64,000 bases of DNA, taken from assembly GCF_042429435.1 (NCBI RefSeq), contig NZ_JBHMAF010000194.1. One strand, given 5' to 3'. Position 1 is the first letter of the stretch, and every line of letters begins with the position of its first letter. The notes beneath the pieces were generated by a model. That model did no database searches. It saw nothing but the letters and a program-made list of their open reading frames with translations, and was not told the origin of the DNA. This document shows, one piece after another, positions 1 to 8,581 of this stretch. The position numbers and the translations under genes are program-made. The stretch comes from Ectobacillus funiculus (GTDB lineage Bacteria; Bacillota; Bacilli; Bacillales; Bacillaceae_G).

Positions 1-930
1 ATCAATATCACACTTTACTTCATTAATAGTTCCTTCTGTCAAAGCATGAATAGAAAAAATCGGCTTTTCATTTTTAACTGTTACTGTTACATTCGTTTTA
101 GATGTAGAATTTTTTACAGAAATTCCATATTTCTTCTCTTTACAATCTAGGTCGTAAATAGTGCTCTCCATTTTATTTTTAATCCACATAACACCGCGGG
201 CGTCACTTCCCGCTAACCATCTTACTAACTTGCCATCTTTAAAAAGAGCCATTCCTTGGATTTTAAGAATATCAGACAATTTTGTAGATGTTCCCTCTTT
301 TGATTTGTGATTCCCAATGAAAGTAATCCCACTGATCACCAATCCATTTTCTTTACTTACTAAATCTTTTATCACTTCGTCGATAGTAACCTTGATATTT
401 TCCGACCATAGGCTTTTGGTGACTTTAGCCTTCCCTACAATCGCATTCACAGGAATTTTCTCTGAGGGACTTATTGTACTAATAATCGATTTTGCATCAT
501 TCCCCTTAGTTACAAGTACAGAAGAAGTCAAACGAGCTTGTGGAGATCGCTCAAATACATCAAATAGGTCTTGAATTCCCCTTTTAGCGAATGACTCTCC
601 AATTATGATAAGTTGCACGTGAGTAAATAAAGGCTCCCTAGGCATTTTTTGAGATGTTTTGTATATAGCCGTACTAATGGTGGATCCAGTTCCAGTATAA
701 ACGGTTATAGGAGAAATTTGCTCTCCTCCTCCTTGCCCTTGCCCTCCTGCTACAGCACTTGGATTAATTACTTGTAAAGAGACGCGATACTCCTTGTCTT
801 TGGATGCCTTATCTATCCCTATAGCTGTCACCATAGATAGCTGGGATAACTCCCTCTGGTTCCAACAGCCAGCAAGTAATCCGGTATATAATAGTATCAA
901 CAGAAGGATGAGACCTCTAACTTTTTTCAT
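1..930 (-). CDS. Ger(x)C family spore germination lipoprotein, partial (C-terminus beyond window)
   Basis: C subunit of a GerA-type nutrient germinant receptor, a lipoprotein at the inner spore membrane. Reading leftwards from the ATG at 930 the protein starts with a lysine-containing n-region, a hydrophobic stretch and the lipobox LLAGC followed by WNQREL, which is the conserved start of mature Ger(x)C proteins. The reading frame stays open to the window edge, so about 310 residues are visible and the C-terminus is missing. The start overlaps the end of the upstream A-subunit gene by 14 bp, so the two are translationally coupled. The order A then C suggests that the B subunit lies beyond the window. 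Confidence 0.9.
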   Translation of the reverse strand, partial: MKKVRGLILLLILLYTGLLAGCWNQRELSQLSMVTAIGIDKASKDKEYRVSLQVINPSAVAGGQGQGGGEQISPITVYTGTGSTISTAIYKTSQKMPREPLFTHVQLIIIGESFAKRGIQDLFDVFERSPQARLTSSVLVTKGNDAKSIISTISPSEKIPVNAIVGKAKVTKSLWSENIKVTIDEVIKDLVSKENGLVISGITFIGNHKSKEGTSTKLSDILKIQGMALFKDGKLVRWLAGSDARGVMWIKNKMESTIYDLDCKEKKYGISVKNSTSKTNVTVTVKNEKPIFSIHALTEGTINEVKCDID

Positions 931-2521
931 TCCCATCATCCTTCAATCTGTTCTTATTTGATACAAATGGAGATTGTGTTCTATTTCTATTATTTGTACC
1001 AATGAATCGTGGGCGTGTAAGAAGCGACCATAGTGGAAATCGCAAAAGAGCATCCTTCTGATCAGCAAGAATAAAAGGTGCAAAAGGTGTAAGATACGGA
1101 GCGCCAAATGAACGTAAACTGCTCAAATGAGCGATTATCGCAATCAAACCTAACATAACTCCTAATAACCCCAGAAATGCTGCTAAAAGCATTAACGAAA
1201 AACGGATCAATCGTGCAGCAATTGCCAGATCATATGAGGGTGTAGAGAAACTGGAAATACCTGTAATGGCTACAACTATTACCATTGCAGGAGACACAAT
1301 TCCTGCTTGTACGGCCGCCTGTCCTAATATTAATGCGCCAACAATGGATACTGCTTGTCCAACTGCTCGCGGCATACGTATACCAGCCTCACGTAATACC
1401 TCAAAACTGAATTCCATTAATAGTGCTTCAACTACCGCAGGAAAAGGGACCCCTTCCCTTGATGCTGCTAGCGTAATTAAGAGAGGAGCTGGAATCATTC
1501 CCTGATGAAACGTAATCAATGCTATGTATAGAGCAGGGAATACTAACGAAATAATGAAACCGATATACCGCAAAACTCGTAAAAATGTTGCAATATCGTA
1601 ACGATCATAATAATCCGAAGGTACCTGAAAAAATTGTGCAAATATAGTAGGAACAATTAAAACAAAGGGTGTTCCATTTACTAAAATAGCGATTCGTCCT
1701 TCTAACAAATTTCCTGCGACTGCATCTGGGCGTTCTGTATTATAAATTGTAGGAAAAACAGTGAATGTTTTATCCTCAATGAATGCTTCTATATTGCCTG
1801 ATTCTAATATTCCATCCGTTTTAATGGTATGCAAACGTTGTTTGACTTCTTCTACAAGATTATCCTTGGCGATCCCTTTGATATATAGAATAGCTACATC
1901 TGTTTGTGTCACATCCCCTATTTTCATCATCTCTAGCCATAAGTTCGGACTTTTAATTCGCCGTCGTATAAGGGATATATTTGTGTTTAAAGATTCATTA
2001 AAACTCTCTTTTGGCCCACGAATGACAATTTGTGTAGTTGGCTCTGTAACTGCTCGTGATTCCCCGCCTTTCGTGCTGTTGCTAATGGCTTCCGGCCAAC
2101 CATCGATTAAGATAAGTGTATTTCCAGATAAAAGAGATAAAAGAAGTTCACTCCAATTTTTAATGACCTTTATTTCCCCGATTGTTAACGAGTTGTCCTT
2201 AATAAAATCAAATATACTTTTATTTGAAGACATAGTTTTATATGCGGAATCGGCTGTTTCATACATCAAAGAACGCATAATAAAATCACTGACCATATAT
2301 TTATCAGACAGACTATCTATGTAAACAGCGGCGACTTGAATACATGGATTACTTCCTAATTTAAATTCACGAATAACTATATCAGGACTATTACCAATAT
2401 CCTTCTTAATTCGCTTGAGGTTAGTTGTCAAGTCCGCAGAAAGAAGCAGTTCGTTTGTGTCAGTCTCTATTTTTCTTTCGTATGTCTTCTCATTGCTCCT
2501 TTTATATGAACGATTCCTCAA
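917..2521 (-). CDS. GerA/SpoVAF family germinant receptor A subunit
   Basis: Membrane-embedded A subunit of a GerA-type germinant receptor. The cytosolic N-terminal region carries the family hallmark IVIREF, the middle has LVNGTPF, and the last third has several membrane helices (for example the stretches around RYIGFIISLVFPAL and LIRFSLMLLAAFLGLLG). I place the start at the TTG at 2521, which has AAGGGTG six bases upstream. An in-frame ATG at 2629 would give 570 residues, but its extra 36 residues look unlike the family and span a perfect 7-bp inverted repeat. The C-subunit gene overlaps the 3' end. Family certainty is high, the start is moderately certain, and the germinant specificity cannot be read from sequence. 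Confidence 0.88.
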   Translation of the reverse strand: MRNRSYKRSNEKTYERKIETDTNELLLSADLTTNLKRIKKDIGNSPDIVIREFKLGSNPCIQVAAVYIDSLSDKYMVSDFIMRSLMYETADSAYKTMSSNKSIFDFIKDNSLTIGEIKVIKNWSELLLSLLSGNTLILIDGWPEAISNSTKGGESRAVTEPTTQIVIRGPKESFNESLNTNISLIRRRIKSPNLWLEMMKIGDVTQTDVAILYIKGIAKDNLVEEVKQRLHTIKTDGILESGNIEAFIEDKTFTVFPTIYNTERPDAVAGNLLEGRIAILVNGTPFVLIVPTIFAQFFQVPSDYYDRYDIATFLRVLRYIGFIISLVFPALYIALITFHQGMIPAPLLITLAASREGVPFPAVVEALLMEFSFEVLREAGIRMPRAVGQAVSIVGALILGQAAVQAGIVSPAMVIVVAITGISSFSTPSYDLAIAARLIRFSLMLLAAFLGLLGVMLGLIAIIAHLSSLRSFGAPYLTPFAPFILADQKDALLRFPLWSLLTRPRFIGTNNRNRTQSPFVSNKNRLKDDGNEKS

Positions 2522-2572
2522 TGGTTTCACCCTTATCGTTTTAATCAAATAACATGCTTCCTTATTATGAGC

Positions 2573-2598
2573 AGCCCAGTTTATGTTTATGCTGGGCT
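2573..2598 (-). other. Inverted repeat upstream of the gerA-type operon
   Basis: AGCCCAG at 2573-2579 pairs perfectly with CTGGGCT at 2592-2598 around a 12-base AT-rich loop. It lies between the two possible starts of the A-subunit gene. It could be a leader hairpin or a factor-binding palindrome. No T-tract follows on the minus strand, so an intrinsic terminator is unlikely. Confidence 0.5.
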
Positions 2599-2773
2599 TT
2601 AGCAGTCCATTAGTGTTCACATATAGCATTTAATCTATTGGTAAAAGTGCAAAAGGATATCTTAGTTTGAAAGAGGGAAACATATAAGCAAGAACGGAGA
2701 AGTATTGTTACAGAACACCATTCACTATAGATGTATCATTTTTATATTGAATTCAAAAAGGAGAATTGTGTAT

Positions 2774-3010
2774 ATGAAAGTATTAGCTATTTTCTTTTTG
2801 TTTTATATATTGAATATTGGGTATGTAATAATGATAGATATGAGGATGGGGGAAGACTTTTCTACATCCATAAATCATATAAAAAACCCTTTTAGGGTCA
2901 TTTCGTTACCGGAATATTGTATCATTATTATGTTACTATTATTTTTATTCCTACCGCCAATTGTTGCTTCTTTCAAGAAGATTATCCAAACAAAACGCCG
3001 TGAGCCGTAA
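2774..3010 (+). CDS. Small hypothetical membrane protein, two TM segments
   Basis: A 78-residue protein divergent from the germination operon. I choose the ATG at 2774 because AAAAGGAG lies ten bases upstream and the protein then begins directly with a hydrophobic helix (MKVLAIFFLFYILNIGYVI). A second helix follows near residues 48-66 (CIIIMLLLFLFLPPIVA), and the tail is basic (KTKRREP-like, positively charged). No recognisable family. Its position next to a germinant receptor operon suggests, but does not show, a link to spore membranes, where small two-helix proteins are common. Confidence 0.6.
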   Translation: MKVLAIFFLFYILNIGYVIMIDMRMGEDFSTSINHIKNPFRVISLPEYCIIIMLLLFLFLPPIVASFKKIIQTKRREP

Positions 3011-3021
3011 CTTTGAACGAT

Positions 3022-3058
3022 ATCCCAGCCTTCGCTCTACTTAGGGGTTGGAGATCTT
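3022..3058 (+). terminator. Weak candidate terminator after the small membrane protein
   Basis: An imperfect stem (GATATCCCAGCC against GGTTGGAGATC) is followed by TTTTTG about 10-50 bases after the stop codon. The stem has mismatches, so this is tentative. Confidence 0.35.
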
Positions 3059-3186
3059 TTTGTTAATGTAAGCAAAGGAAACAAATTGAATATTATTAGG
3101 TTTTTAGATATTAATGATATGAAATATAAAAATTCGTTCTTTCTACTTGTTACAGTCCATCAAAAAAAGACTTATTTATATACATC

Positions 3187-3222
3187 AAAAAGAGCCCCTA
3201 TCAAAAAACTATAAGGGGCTCT
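3187..3222 (-). terminator. acsA intrinsic terminator
   Basis: AGAGCCCCTAT at 3191 pairs with ATAAGGGGCTCT ending at 3222. On the minus strand the stem runs into a T-tract, a few bases after the acsA stop codon. Confidence 0.85.
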
Positions 3223-3234
3223 GCATACTTTAGT

Positions 3235-4950
3235 TTAGTCTTCCATCGTCGATAAATCACCTACTGGTAAATTTAACTCCCATGCTTTTAGGACACGGCG
3301 CATAATTTTTCCGCTACGTGTTTTTGGTAATTTATCTCGAAATTCAATTTCACGAGGAGCTGCGTGCGCTGCCAACCCTTTTTTCACAAATTGGCGTATT
3401 TCCTCAATTAATTCATCAGAAGCAGTATAGCCTTCGCGAAGAGCAATGAATGCTTTAATAATCTCACCACGAACAGGGTCTGGCTTTCCAATTACGCCCG
3501 CCTCAGCAACGGCTGTATGCTCGACAAGCTTGCTTTCTACTTCAAATGGACCCACTCTCTCCCCAGATGTCATAATCACATCATCAACACGGCCTTGGAA
3601 CCAAAAATACCCATCCTCATCCATATAAGCAGAATCTCCTGACACATACCATTCATCTTTTAAAAAACATGATTCATACTTTTCGTGATTATTCCAAATT
3701 TCGGACATCATTGATGGCCATCCTTTTCGAATCGCTAAATTACCCATTCGATAGGGAGGAAGAACGTCTCCGTTATTATCAACAATGGCTGCCACAATAC
3801 CTGGAAGCGGTTTTCCCATTGAACCTGGTTTAATTTCCATACAAGGATAGTTACAAATTAGCTGTGCACCCGTTTCAGTCATCCACCACGTATCGTGAAT
3901 ACGATTATTAAATACTTTAATGCCCCAATGCACAACTTCAGGATTTAACGGTTCACCGACACTTGCCATATGACGTAACGTACTTAAATCATACCGCTTA
4001 ATTAGTTCATCTCCTGCACTCATCAGCATTCGAAATGCAGTTGGTGCGCTATACCACACTGTGACACCATAATCTTCAATGGCTTGATACCAGGATTCAG
4101 GGCTAAAACGACCTCCAATAATAACATTTGATGCTCCCATCAACCATGGACCAAAAATGCCATAGGATGTTCCTGTTACCCAACCTGGATCTGCTGTGCA
4201 CCAATAAATATCATCTTCTTTTAAGTCCAGCACCCACTTAGCCGTTTGATAGTGCTGAAGCATAGCATTATGTACATGGAGAACACCTTTTGGTTTTCCT
4301 GTTGATCCAGACGTATAATGCAAAATCAAACCATCTTGACGATCAACCCACTCAATATCAAATTTCTTTCCAGCCTGTTGAATACGGCGATTGAAATCGA
4401 GATATATACCTTCTTCCTGTATATTTTCACCTACAAGGAAAATATGCTGTAACCTCGGTAATTCTTCGAATGGAACACGCTGTAATAAATCTGGCGTTGT
4501 AATCAATACTTTTGCACCACTGTCTTCTAGACGATCTTTTACAGCCGCTTGCATAAACGCTTCGAACAAAGGCCCAACAATCGCTCCTACTTTAATCGTT
4601 CCTAAAGCAGCAAAATATAATTCTGGTGAGCGAGGCATAAAAATAAATACACGATCTCCTTTTTCCACTCCTATTTCTTTCAATACATTTGCTACTTGAT
4701 TTGATCGCTCTTTCATTTCTTTAAACGTATACTTTTCGTTCCTACTAGCATCTTGATAATATAAAGCAACTTTGTTTTTTCTGAAAGAATCTGCATGCCT
4801 ATCAATCGCCTCATAGGCGACATTGACTTTTCCAGTTTCAAACCATGAAAACTCCTTCTCCACCTCTGTCCAATCAAATGATCCGTACATTTGATTGTAA
4901 TCTTGTAAATTAAAGTCCCCTTTTGATACAGAAAGCGATTTTATTTTCAT
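3235..4950 (-). CDS. acsA: Acetyl-CoA synthetase AcsA
   Basis: AMP-forming acetate:CoA ligase (acetate + ATP + CoA to acetyl-CoA + AMP + PPi), cytosolic, used for acetate assimilation. The 571-residue length matches Bacillus AcsA. The adenylation P-loop YTSGSTGKPKG sits near residue 212, DTWWMTETG forms the core motif near residue 340, YVSGDSAYMDEDGYFWFQGR is the hinge region, and the C-terminal KTRSGKIMRRVLK carries the catalytic, acetylatable lysine. A GTG lies one codon upstream of the ATG; the ATG at 4950 has better spacing to AAAGGGGAG. It is a single-gene unit with its own terminator. Confidence 0.95.
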   Translation of the reverse strand: MKIKSLSVSKGDFNLQDYNQMYGSFDWTEVEKEFSWFETGKVNVAYEAIDRHADSFRKNKVALYYQDASRNEKYTFKEMKERSNQVANVLKEIGVEKGDRVFIFMPRSPELYFAALGTIKVGAIVGPLFEAFMQAAVKDRLEDSGAKVLITTPDLLQRVPFEELPRLQHIFLVGENIQEEGIYLDFNRRIQQAGKKFDIEWVDRQDGLILHYTSGSTGKPKGVLHVHNAMLQHYQTAKWVLDLKEDDIYWCTADPGWVTGTSYGIFGPWLMGASNVIIGGRFSPESWYQAIEDYGVTVWYSAPTAFRMLMSAGDELIKRYDLSTLRHMASVGEPLNPEVVHWGIKVFNNRIHDTWWMTETGAQLICNYPCMEIKPGSMGKPLPGIVAAIVDNNGDVLPPYRMGNLAIRKGWPSMMSEIWNNHEKYESCFLKDEWYVSGDSAYMDEDGYFWFQGRVDDVIMTSGERVGPFEVESKLVEHTAVAEAGVIGKPDPVRGEIIKAFIALREGYTASDELIEEIRQFVKKGLAAHAAPREIEFRDKLPKTRSGKIMRRVLKAWELNLPVGDLSTMED

Positions 4951-4979
4951 CACAAACTCCCCTTTATATCAGTAGTATT

Positions 4980-5118
4980 ACCTTAAATGCTTCAGCCACT
5001 TGTTCTGGAGCCATAAATGGATCCGGATGATGAATTAATAACGTGTCTATATAATCCGTGTTTGAAGATTTTTTAGCGATCGTTCTACTAATTTAATACT
5101 AATGTTGGTTACTTGTAT
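4980..5118 (-). pseudogene. Aldo/keto reductase (YdhF-like) remnant, frameshifted
   Basis: Reading the minus strand, one frame gives ISIKLVERSLKNLQT and the next frame continues with DYIDTLLIHHPDPFMAPEQ and VAEAFKV. Joined, these match the conserved core of YdhF-type aldo/keto reductases (SLKNLQTDYID..LLIH.PDPFM). The frame changes at the NLQT/DYID junction by the equivalent of two inserted bases. Nothing of the N-terminal or C-terminal domains remains. The fragment lies directly upstream of acsA and now forms part of its upstream region. Confidence 0.8.
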
Positions 5119-5308
5119 TGTAATAGTGTGAGGTATGTTCTGGATGATGAGAGGATTTCAATACAATGCCACACTTTGTGATAAGCTCCATCTTTAATGA
5201 GAGAGCATTCTAAACTATTCTTCGCACGTATTGATATGGTATGATGGATCGATCGAGACGAAAATGAATCGAAAAGACTATTCCATAATCACCTGTTTTT
5301 ATGTTACT

Positions 5309-5338
5309 GGCCACTGCCGCATTTGCGGTCAAGTGGCC
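5309..5338. other. Strong hairpin of unclear role downstream of nagP
   Basis: GGCCACTGCCGC at 5309-5320 pairs with GCGGTCAAGTGGCC at 5325-5338 around an ATTT loop. It lies 20 bases past the nagP stop codon, where a terminator is expected, yet neither strand has a proper T-tract after it. It may be a weak terminator or an mRNA 3' end stabiliser. The rest of 4951-5359 holds only the reductase relic. Confidence 0.5.
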
Positions 5339-5359
5339 CCATGGTTTTATTTAAGAGCA

Positions 5360-7297
5360 TCAAGAATTAGTTATTGTTTCTTTTGTAGAAATGGTCATAA
5401 CACTCGGTGTGCCTTGGTTTTGATTCCCTAATTTCTGTAATCTGATTTCCTTTTCATCCGTTAAATTCGTAAACACAATTGGTGTTACCACGGAAGGCGC
5501 ATTCTGTTTTAAATAGGTAAGGTCAATTTTTATAAGCTGTTGGCCCTTTTTTATTTTCTGGCCATCCTTGACAAATACAGTGAATCCTTCACCGCCCAAT
5601 TTCACGGTATCTAATCCAATATGAATCAGAATTTCATATCCTTCTTTTGTTTTTAAACCAATAGCATGTTTGGTTGGGAAAATATTTATCACTTCACCAT
5701 CAACAGGCGAAACGAGAGTATCATTTGTTGGCTCAACCGCAAATCCATCTCCCATCATCTTAGATGAGAATACTTCGTCAGGTACATCACTTAATGGCAT
5801 AACTTTTCCTTCAAAAGGAAGGATAAAATCATTTTGTTCTAAGCTAGCAGCAGCTTCCTCGCAAGGAACAGAAGCAGTATTCTTTTCTCTAGAAACAACA
5901 ACATCTTCTAGAATTCCTCCACTTTTCACAAGTTGCTTCATCGCTTCTGCAACAAATTGAACATTCGTTCCCACAATAACTTGTAAGCTTGTTTTGTTCA
6001 GCTTCATAACACCGCGGGCACCATGCTTTTTCAATGCAGCTTCATGTACCTTTGTCATATCAGCGATAGTTAAGCGTAAACGTGTTGCACAATTATCGAT
6101 AGATGTGATATTTTCCTTTCCGCCAAGGTCTCCAATAAAATAAGCCCCCATATCTACATATCGATCACCCGTCTGAATTACAGTTTCATGCTCAAGTGCC
6201 TCTTCTTCCGCTTCATCTTCACGCCCAGGAGTTTTAATATCTAACTTTTTAATTAAGAAATAGAAAATTCCAAAATAGAGTACTGCATAGATAACACCAA
6301 TAAGCAAGATCAATTGTGGTTTTTGAGCGATTCCGAAATTTAGGATGTAGTCAAGTGCTCCAGCTGAAAAACCAAATCCTGCATGAACATTTAAAACTAC
6401 CATAAGAGCCATAGAAATGCCTGTTAAAACAGCATGAATGCCATACAACACTGGCGCAATAAACATAAATAAGAATTCAATCGGTTCTGTAATCCCTGTC
6501 AAGAAAGAAGTAAAAGCAAGCCCAATTAACATCCCTGCAACTGCTTTTCTTCTTTCTTTTTTCGCTGCGGCAATCATCGCAAAAGCGGCAGCAGGTAATC
6601 CAAACATCATGACTGGGAAAAATCCTGCCATGAAGGTCCCAGCAGTCGGATCTCCCGCGAAAAAGCGATTTAAATCCCCTGTTGCCCCATGGTATTCACC
6701 AAATACAAACCAAACTAAGCTATTTAATACGTGATGCAAACCAACTGGAAGCAATAGTCGATTTAATAATCCAAACATCCCTGCCCCTAATGCTCCAGCT
6801 CCTGTAATCCAGTCACCAAGAGCATTAATACCCGATTGGATTGGCGGCCAAATGATGCCGAATACCCCTGCTAATATGAGCATGGCAAGCGATGTTATAA
6901 TCGGAACGAAGCGTTTCCCAGCAAAAAAACCAAGCCATTCAGGGAGCTTCATATCATGAAACCGATTATATAAGGTACCAGCAATCGCCCCTGAGATGAT
7001 TCCTCCGAGAATCGCCATATTAATGTTTTCATTAATAGCAGCGGTTCCCTTTGTGAGTACAAAGTACCCGACCGCTCCCGCAAGTGCCGCTGCACCATTT
7101 CCATCCTTCGCCAACCCAACAGCGATTCCAAGTGCAAACAGTAATGCTAAGTTTGCAAACACAGCATCTCCTGCTGCGGCCATAAACGGAATGTTTAATA
7201 AATCTTTTTGGCCTAGGCGAAGCAATAACGCTGCCGCTGGTAAAACGGCGATTGGCAGCATCAACGCTTTTCCAATCCTTTGTAAGAAGTTCAACAT
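5360..7297 (-). CDS. nagP: N-acetylglucosamine-specific PTS transporter, EIICBA
   Basis: Imports and phosphorylates N-acetylglucosamine to GlcNAc-6-P using HPr. The 645-residue chain has the EIIC membrane domain first (start MLNFLQRIGKALMLPIAVLP, substrate motif LTGITEPIEF), then EIIB with the phosphorylated cysteine in SIDNCATRLRL, then EIIA with the histidine in LIHIGLDTVKLGG. The start at 7297 follows AAAGGAGCG with eight-base spacing; an upstream in-frame ATG lies within the CRE region and is unlikely. A CcpA site and a NagR-type operator lie just upstream. The GlcNAc specificity is inferred from those sites and from nagB/nagR next door. Confidence 0.92.
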   Translation of the reverse strand: MLNFLQRIGKALMLPIAVLPAAALLLRLGQKDLLNIPFMAAAGDAVFANLALLFALGIAVGLAKDGNGAAALAGAVGYFVLTKGTAAINENINMAILGGIISGAIAGTLYNRFHDMKLPEWLGFFAGKRFVPIITSLAMLILAGVFGIIWPPIQSGINALGDWITGAGALGAGMFGLLNRLLLPVGLHHVLNSLVWFVFGEYHGATGDLNRFFAGDPTAGTFMAGFFPVMMFGLPAAAFAMIAAAKKERRKAVAGMLIGLAFTSFLTGITEPIEFLFMFIAPVLYGIHAVLTGISMALMVVLNVHAGFGFSAGALDYILNFGIAQKPQLILLIGVIYAVLYFGIFYFLIKKLDIKTPGREDEAEEEALEHETVIQTGDRYVDMGAYFIGDLGGKENITSIDNCATRLRLTIADMTKVHEAALKKHGARGVMKLNKTSLQVIVGTNVQFVAEAMKQLVKSGGILEDVVVSREKNTASVPCEEAAASLEQNDFILPFEGKVMPLSDVPDEVFSSKMMGDGFAVEPTNDTLVSPVDGEVINIFPTKHAIGLKTKEGYEILIHIGLDTVKLGGEGFTVFVKDGQKIKKGQQLIKIDLTYLKQNAPSVVTPIVFTNLTDEKEIRLQKLGNQNQGTPSVMTISTKETITNS

Positions 7298-7324
7298 AGA
7301 TTTTCGCTCCTTTGACGATAATAT

Positions 7325-7340
7325 TGGAAAACGCTTTCCA
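7325..7340. promoter_or_regulatory. CcpA catabolite response element (cre) of nagP
   Basis: TGGAAAACGCTTTCCA is a near-perfect palindrome with the AACGCTTT core of Bacillus cre sites. It lies about 30 bases upstream of the nagP start, in the leader, where CcpA would block transcription when glucose is present. Confidence 0.8.
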
Positions 7341-7361
7341 TGAATACATACTAGCACCTAT

Positions 7362-7385
7362 AAATATAGTTGTCTATACCAAATT
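7362..7385 (-). promoter_or_regulatory. NagR (YvoA)-type operator upstream of nagP
   Basis: The core TAGTTGTCTATACCAA matches the known dre-type operators of NagR/YvoA (TGGTCTAGACCA-like centre). The same sequence recurs in inverse orientation at 7488-7510 in front of the nagA/nagB unit. Both are predicted targets of the GntR regulator encoded at 8582-9307. Confidence 0.8.
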
Positions 7386-7396
7386 AAAAGAAAAAT

Positions 7397-7449
7397 ATCC
7401 CTAAAAATAACTCTTTCCCTTTAATTATTACGTTAATATCTTTAGGGAT
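7397..7449. other. Inverted repeat between the divergent nag promoters
   Basis: ATCCCTAAA near 7397 is the reverse complement of TTTAGGGAT near 7441, separated by about 36 AT-rich bases. It sits midway between the two NagR-type operators. It could help looping or form a leader hairpin for nagP. It is a structural observation only. Confidence 0.4.
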
Positions 7450-7487
7450 TCCGGATTTTCATCTGAATCCGCTTAAAAAAACAACTA

Positions 7488-7510
7488 AATTGGTATAGAC
7501 AACTATATTT
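7488..7510 (+). promoter_or_regulatory. NagR (YvoA)-type operator upstream of nagA remnant/nagB
   Basis: TTGGTATAGACAACTATA is the reverse complement of the operator in front of nagP. It lies about 55 bases upstream of the nagA start codon, overlapping the expected promoter, so NagR probably still controls nagB from here. Confidence 0.8.
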
Positions 7511-7562
7511 TAATTGTGTACACTGTAGTCAAGCATTTACAAAAATTAAAGGAGCTTAAACG

Positions 7563-7827
7563 ATGTCTAATAGTGAAGAATTTATTATTAGTAATATAAC
7601 CGTTTATGCAGAAAACCACACGTACCAAAACGGCTATGTCAAAGTAAGCAATGGAAGAATTGTTGAAGTTGGACCTATAAACGAACTAGTAGAGATTGAA
7701 TATTTTTGATCGCAAAGGAAGCATTGCTGTCGGAAAAGATGCGGATTTTGTGATAGTAGACGAGCATTTAGAGGTTGTCATGACATTTTGCCGCGGAAAG
7801 CTTGCTTATCAAAAGGAGGAAAAATAA
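7563..7827 (+). pseudogene. nagA: nagA (GlcNAc-6-phosphate deacetylase) internal-deletion remnant
   Basis: The ATG at 7563 has a good AAAGGAG site and encodes 47 residues (MSNSEEFIISNITVYAENH.., GYVKVSNGRIVEVG) typical of the NagA N-terminus, then a stop at the junction. One base out of frame follows the NagA C-terminus (KGSIAVGKDADFVIVDEHLE, VVMTFCRGKLAY) ending in TAA at 7825-7827. Intact NagA has about 380-390 residues, so roughly 300, including all metal ligands, are missing. The normal 1-bp overlap of the nagA stop with the nagB ATG is kept, so the deletion is internal. GlcNAc-6-P could not be deacetylated by this locus. Confidence 0.88.
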
Positions 7828-8564
7828 TGAACATTATTCAAGTGACAGATTATAAGGAAATGAGCCAAAAAGCTGCTGAGGTTATCATTCACAAAGTGAA
7901 ACAAGGAAATCGTATGAATCTTGGACTAGCAACGGGTGGTACACCAAAAGGCTTATATGAAGCAATGATTGAAGATCATCAAAAAAATGGTACATCTTAT
8001 CAACATGTTACAACATTTAATCTAGATGAATACATCGGTTTGAAAGAACAAGATCCAAATAGTTATTACTATTATATGGCAGATTCTTTATTTAATCATA
8101 TCGATATACCAAAATTCCAAACCTACCTTCCAAACGGACTTGCTGATGATTACAATCATGAATGTGAACATTATGATCGACTCATTAAAGCATTAGGTGG
8201 TATTGACCTTCAAGTACTAGGAATCGGACAAAATGGGCATATTGGATTTAATGAGCCTGGAACACCTTTTCAATCATCTACCCATATTGTTACACTAGAA
8301 GAATCCACACGAGAAGCAAACGCTCGCTATTTTAACACACTAGACGATGTGCCAACACATGCTATTACAATGGGGATTTCCTCCATTATGAATAGTAAGG
8401 AAATTTTACTCTTAGTATCAGGAGAAGAAAAAGCTGATGCCATGCAAAAGTTACTTCACGGCGAAATAAGCGAAGACTTTCCTGCCTCTGTGTTAAAAAG
8501 ACATAGTCATGTTACAATTATAGCAGACCAGAAGGCGTTATCAGGTGTGTTGGTAAGCCTCTAA
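7827..8564 (+). CDS. nagB: Glucosamine-6-phosphate deaminase
   Basis: Converts glucosamine-6-P to fructose-6-P and ammonia in the cytosol. The 245-residue length is the short Bacillus form. The substrate loop LATGGTPKGLYEAM, the general base aspartate in TFNLDEYIGL, and the histidine motif GIGQNGHIGFNEPG are intact. The start at 7827 overlaps the nagA relic stop (TAATG) and follows AAAAGGAGG. Its usual upstream partner nagA is destroyed, so here the enzyme would depend on glucosamine-6-P from another source. Confidence 0.95.
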   Translation: MNIIQVTDYKEMSQKAAEVIIHKVKQGNRMNLGLATGGTPKGLYEAMIEDHQKNGTSYQHVTTFNLDEYIGLKEQDPNSYYYYMADSLFNHIDIPKFQTYLPNGLADDYNHECEHYDRLIKALGGIDLQVLGIGQNGHIGFNEPGTPFQSSTHIVTLEESTREANARYFNTLDDVPTHAITMGISSIMNSKEILLLVSGEEKADAMQKLLHGEISEDFPASVLKRHSHVTIIADQKALSGVLVSL

Positions 8565-8581
8565 AAGGAGAGAAATAAGCT

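Noticed and set aside
5231..5431. 66-codon plus-strand frame between the reductase relic and nagP
   Set aside because: It runs through a strong hairpin and into the antisense of nagP, has no ribosome binding site and no family features.
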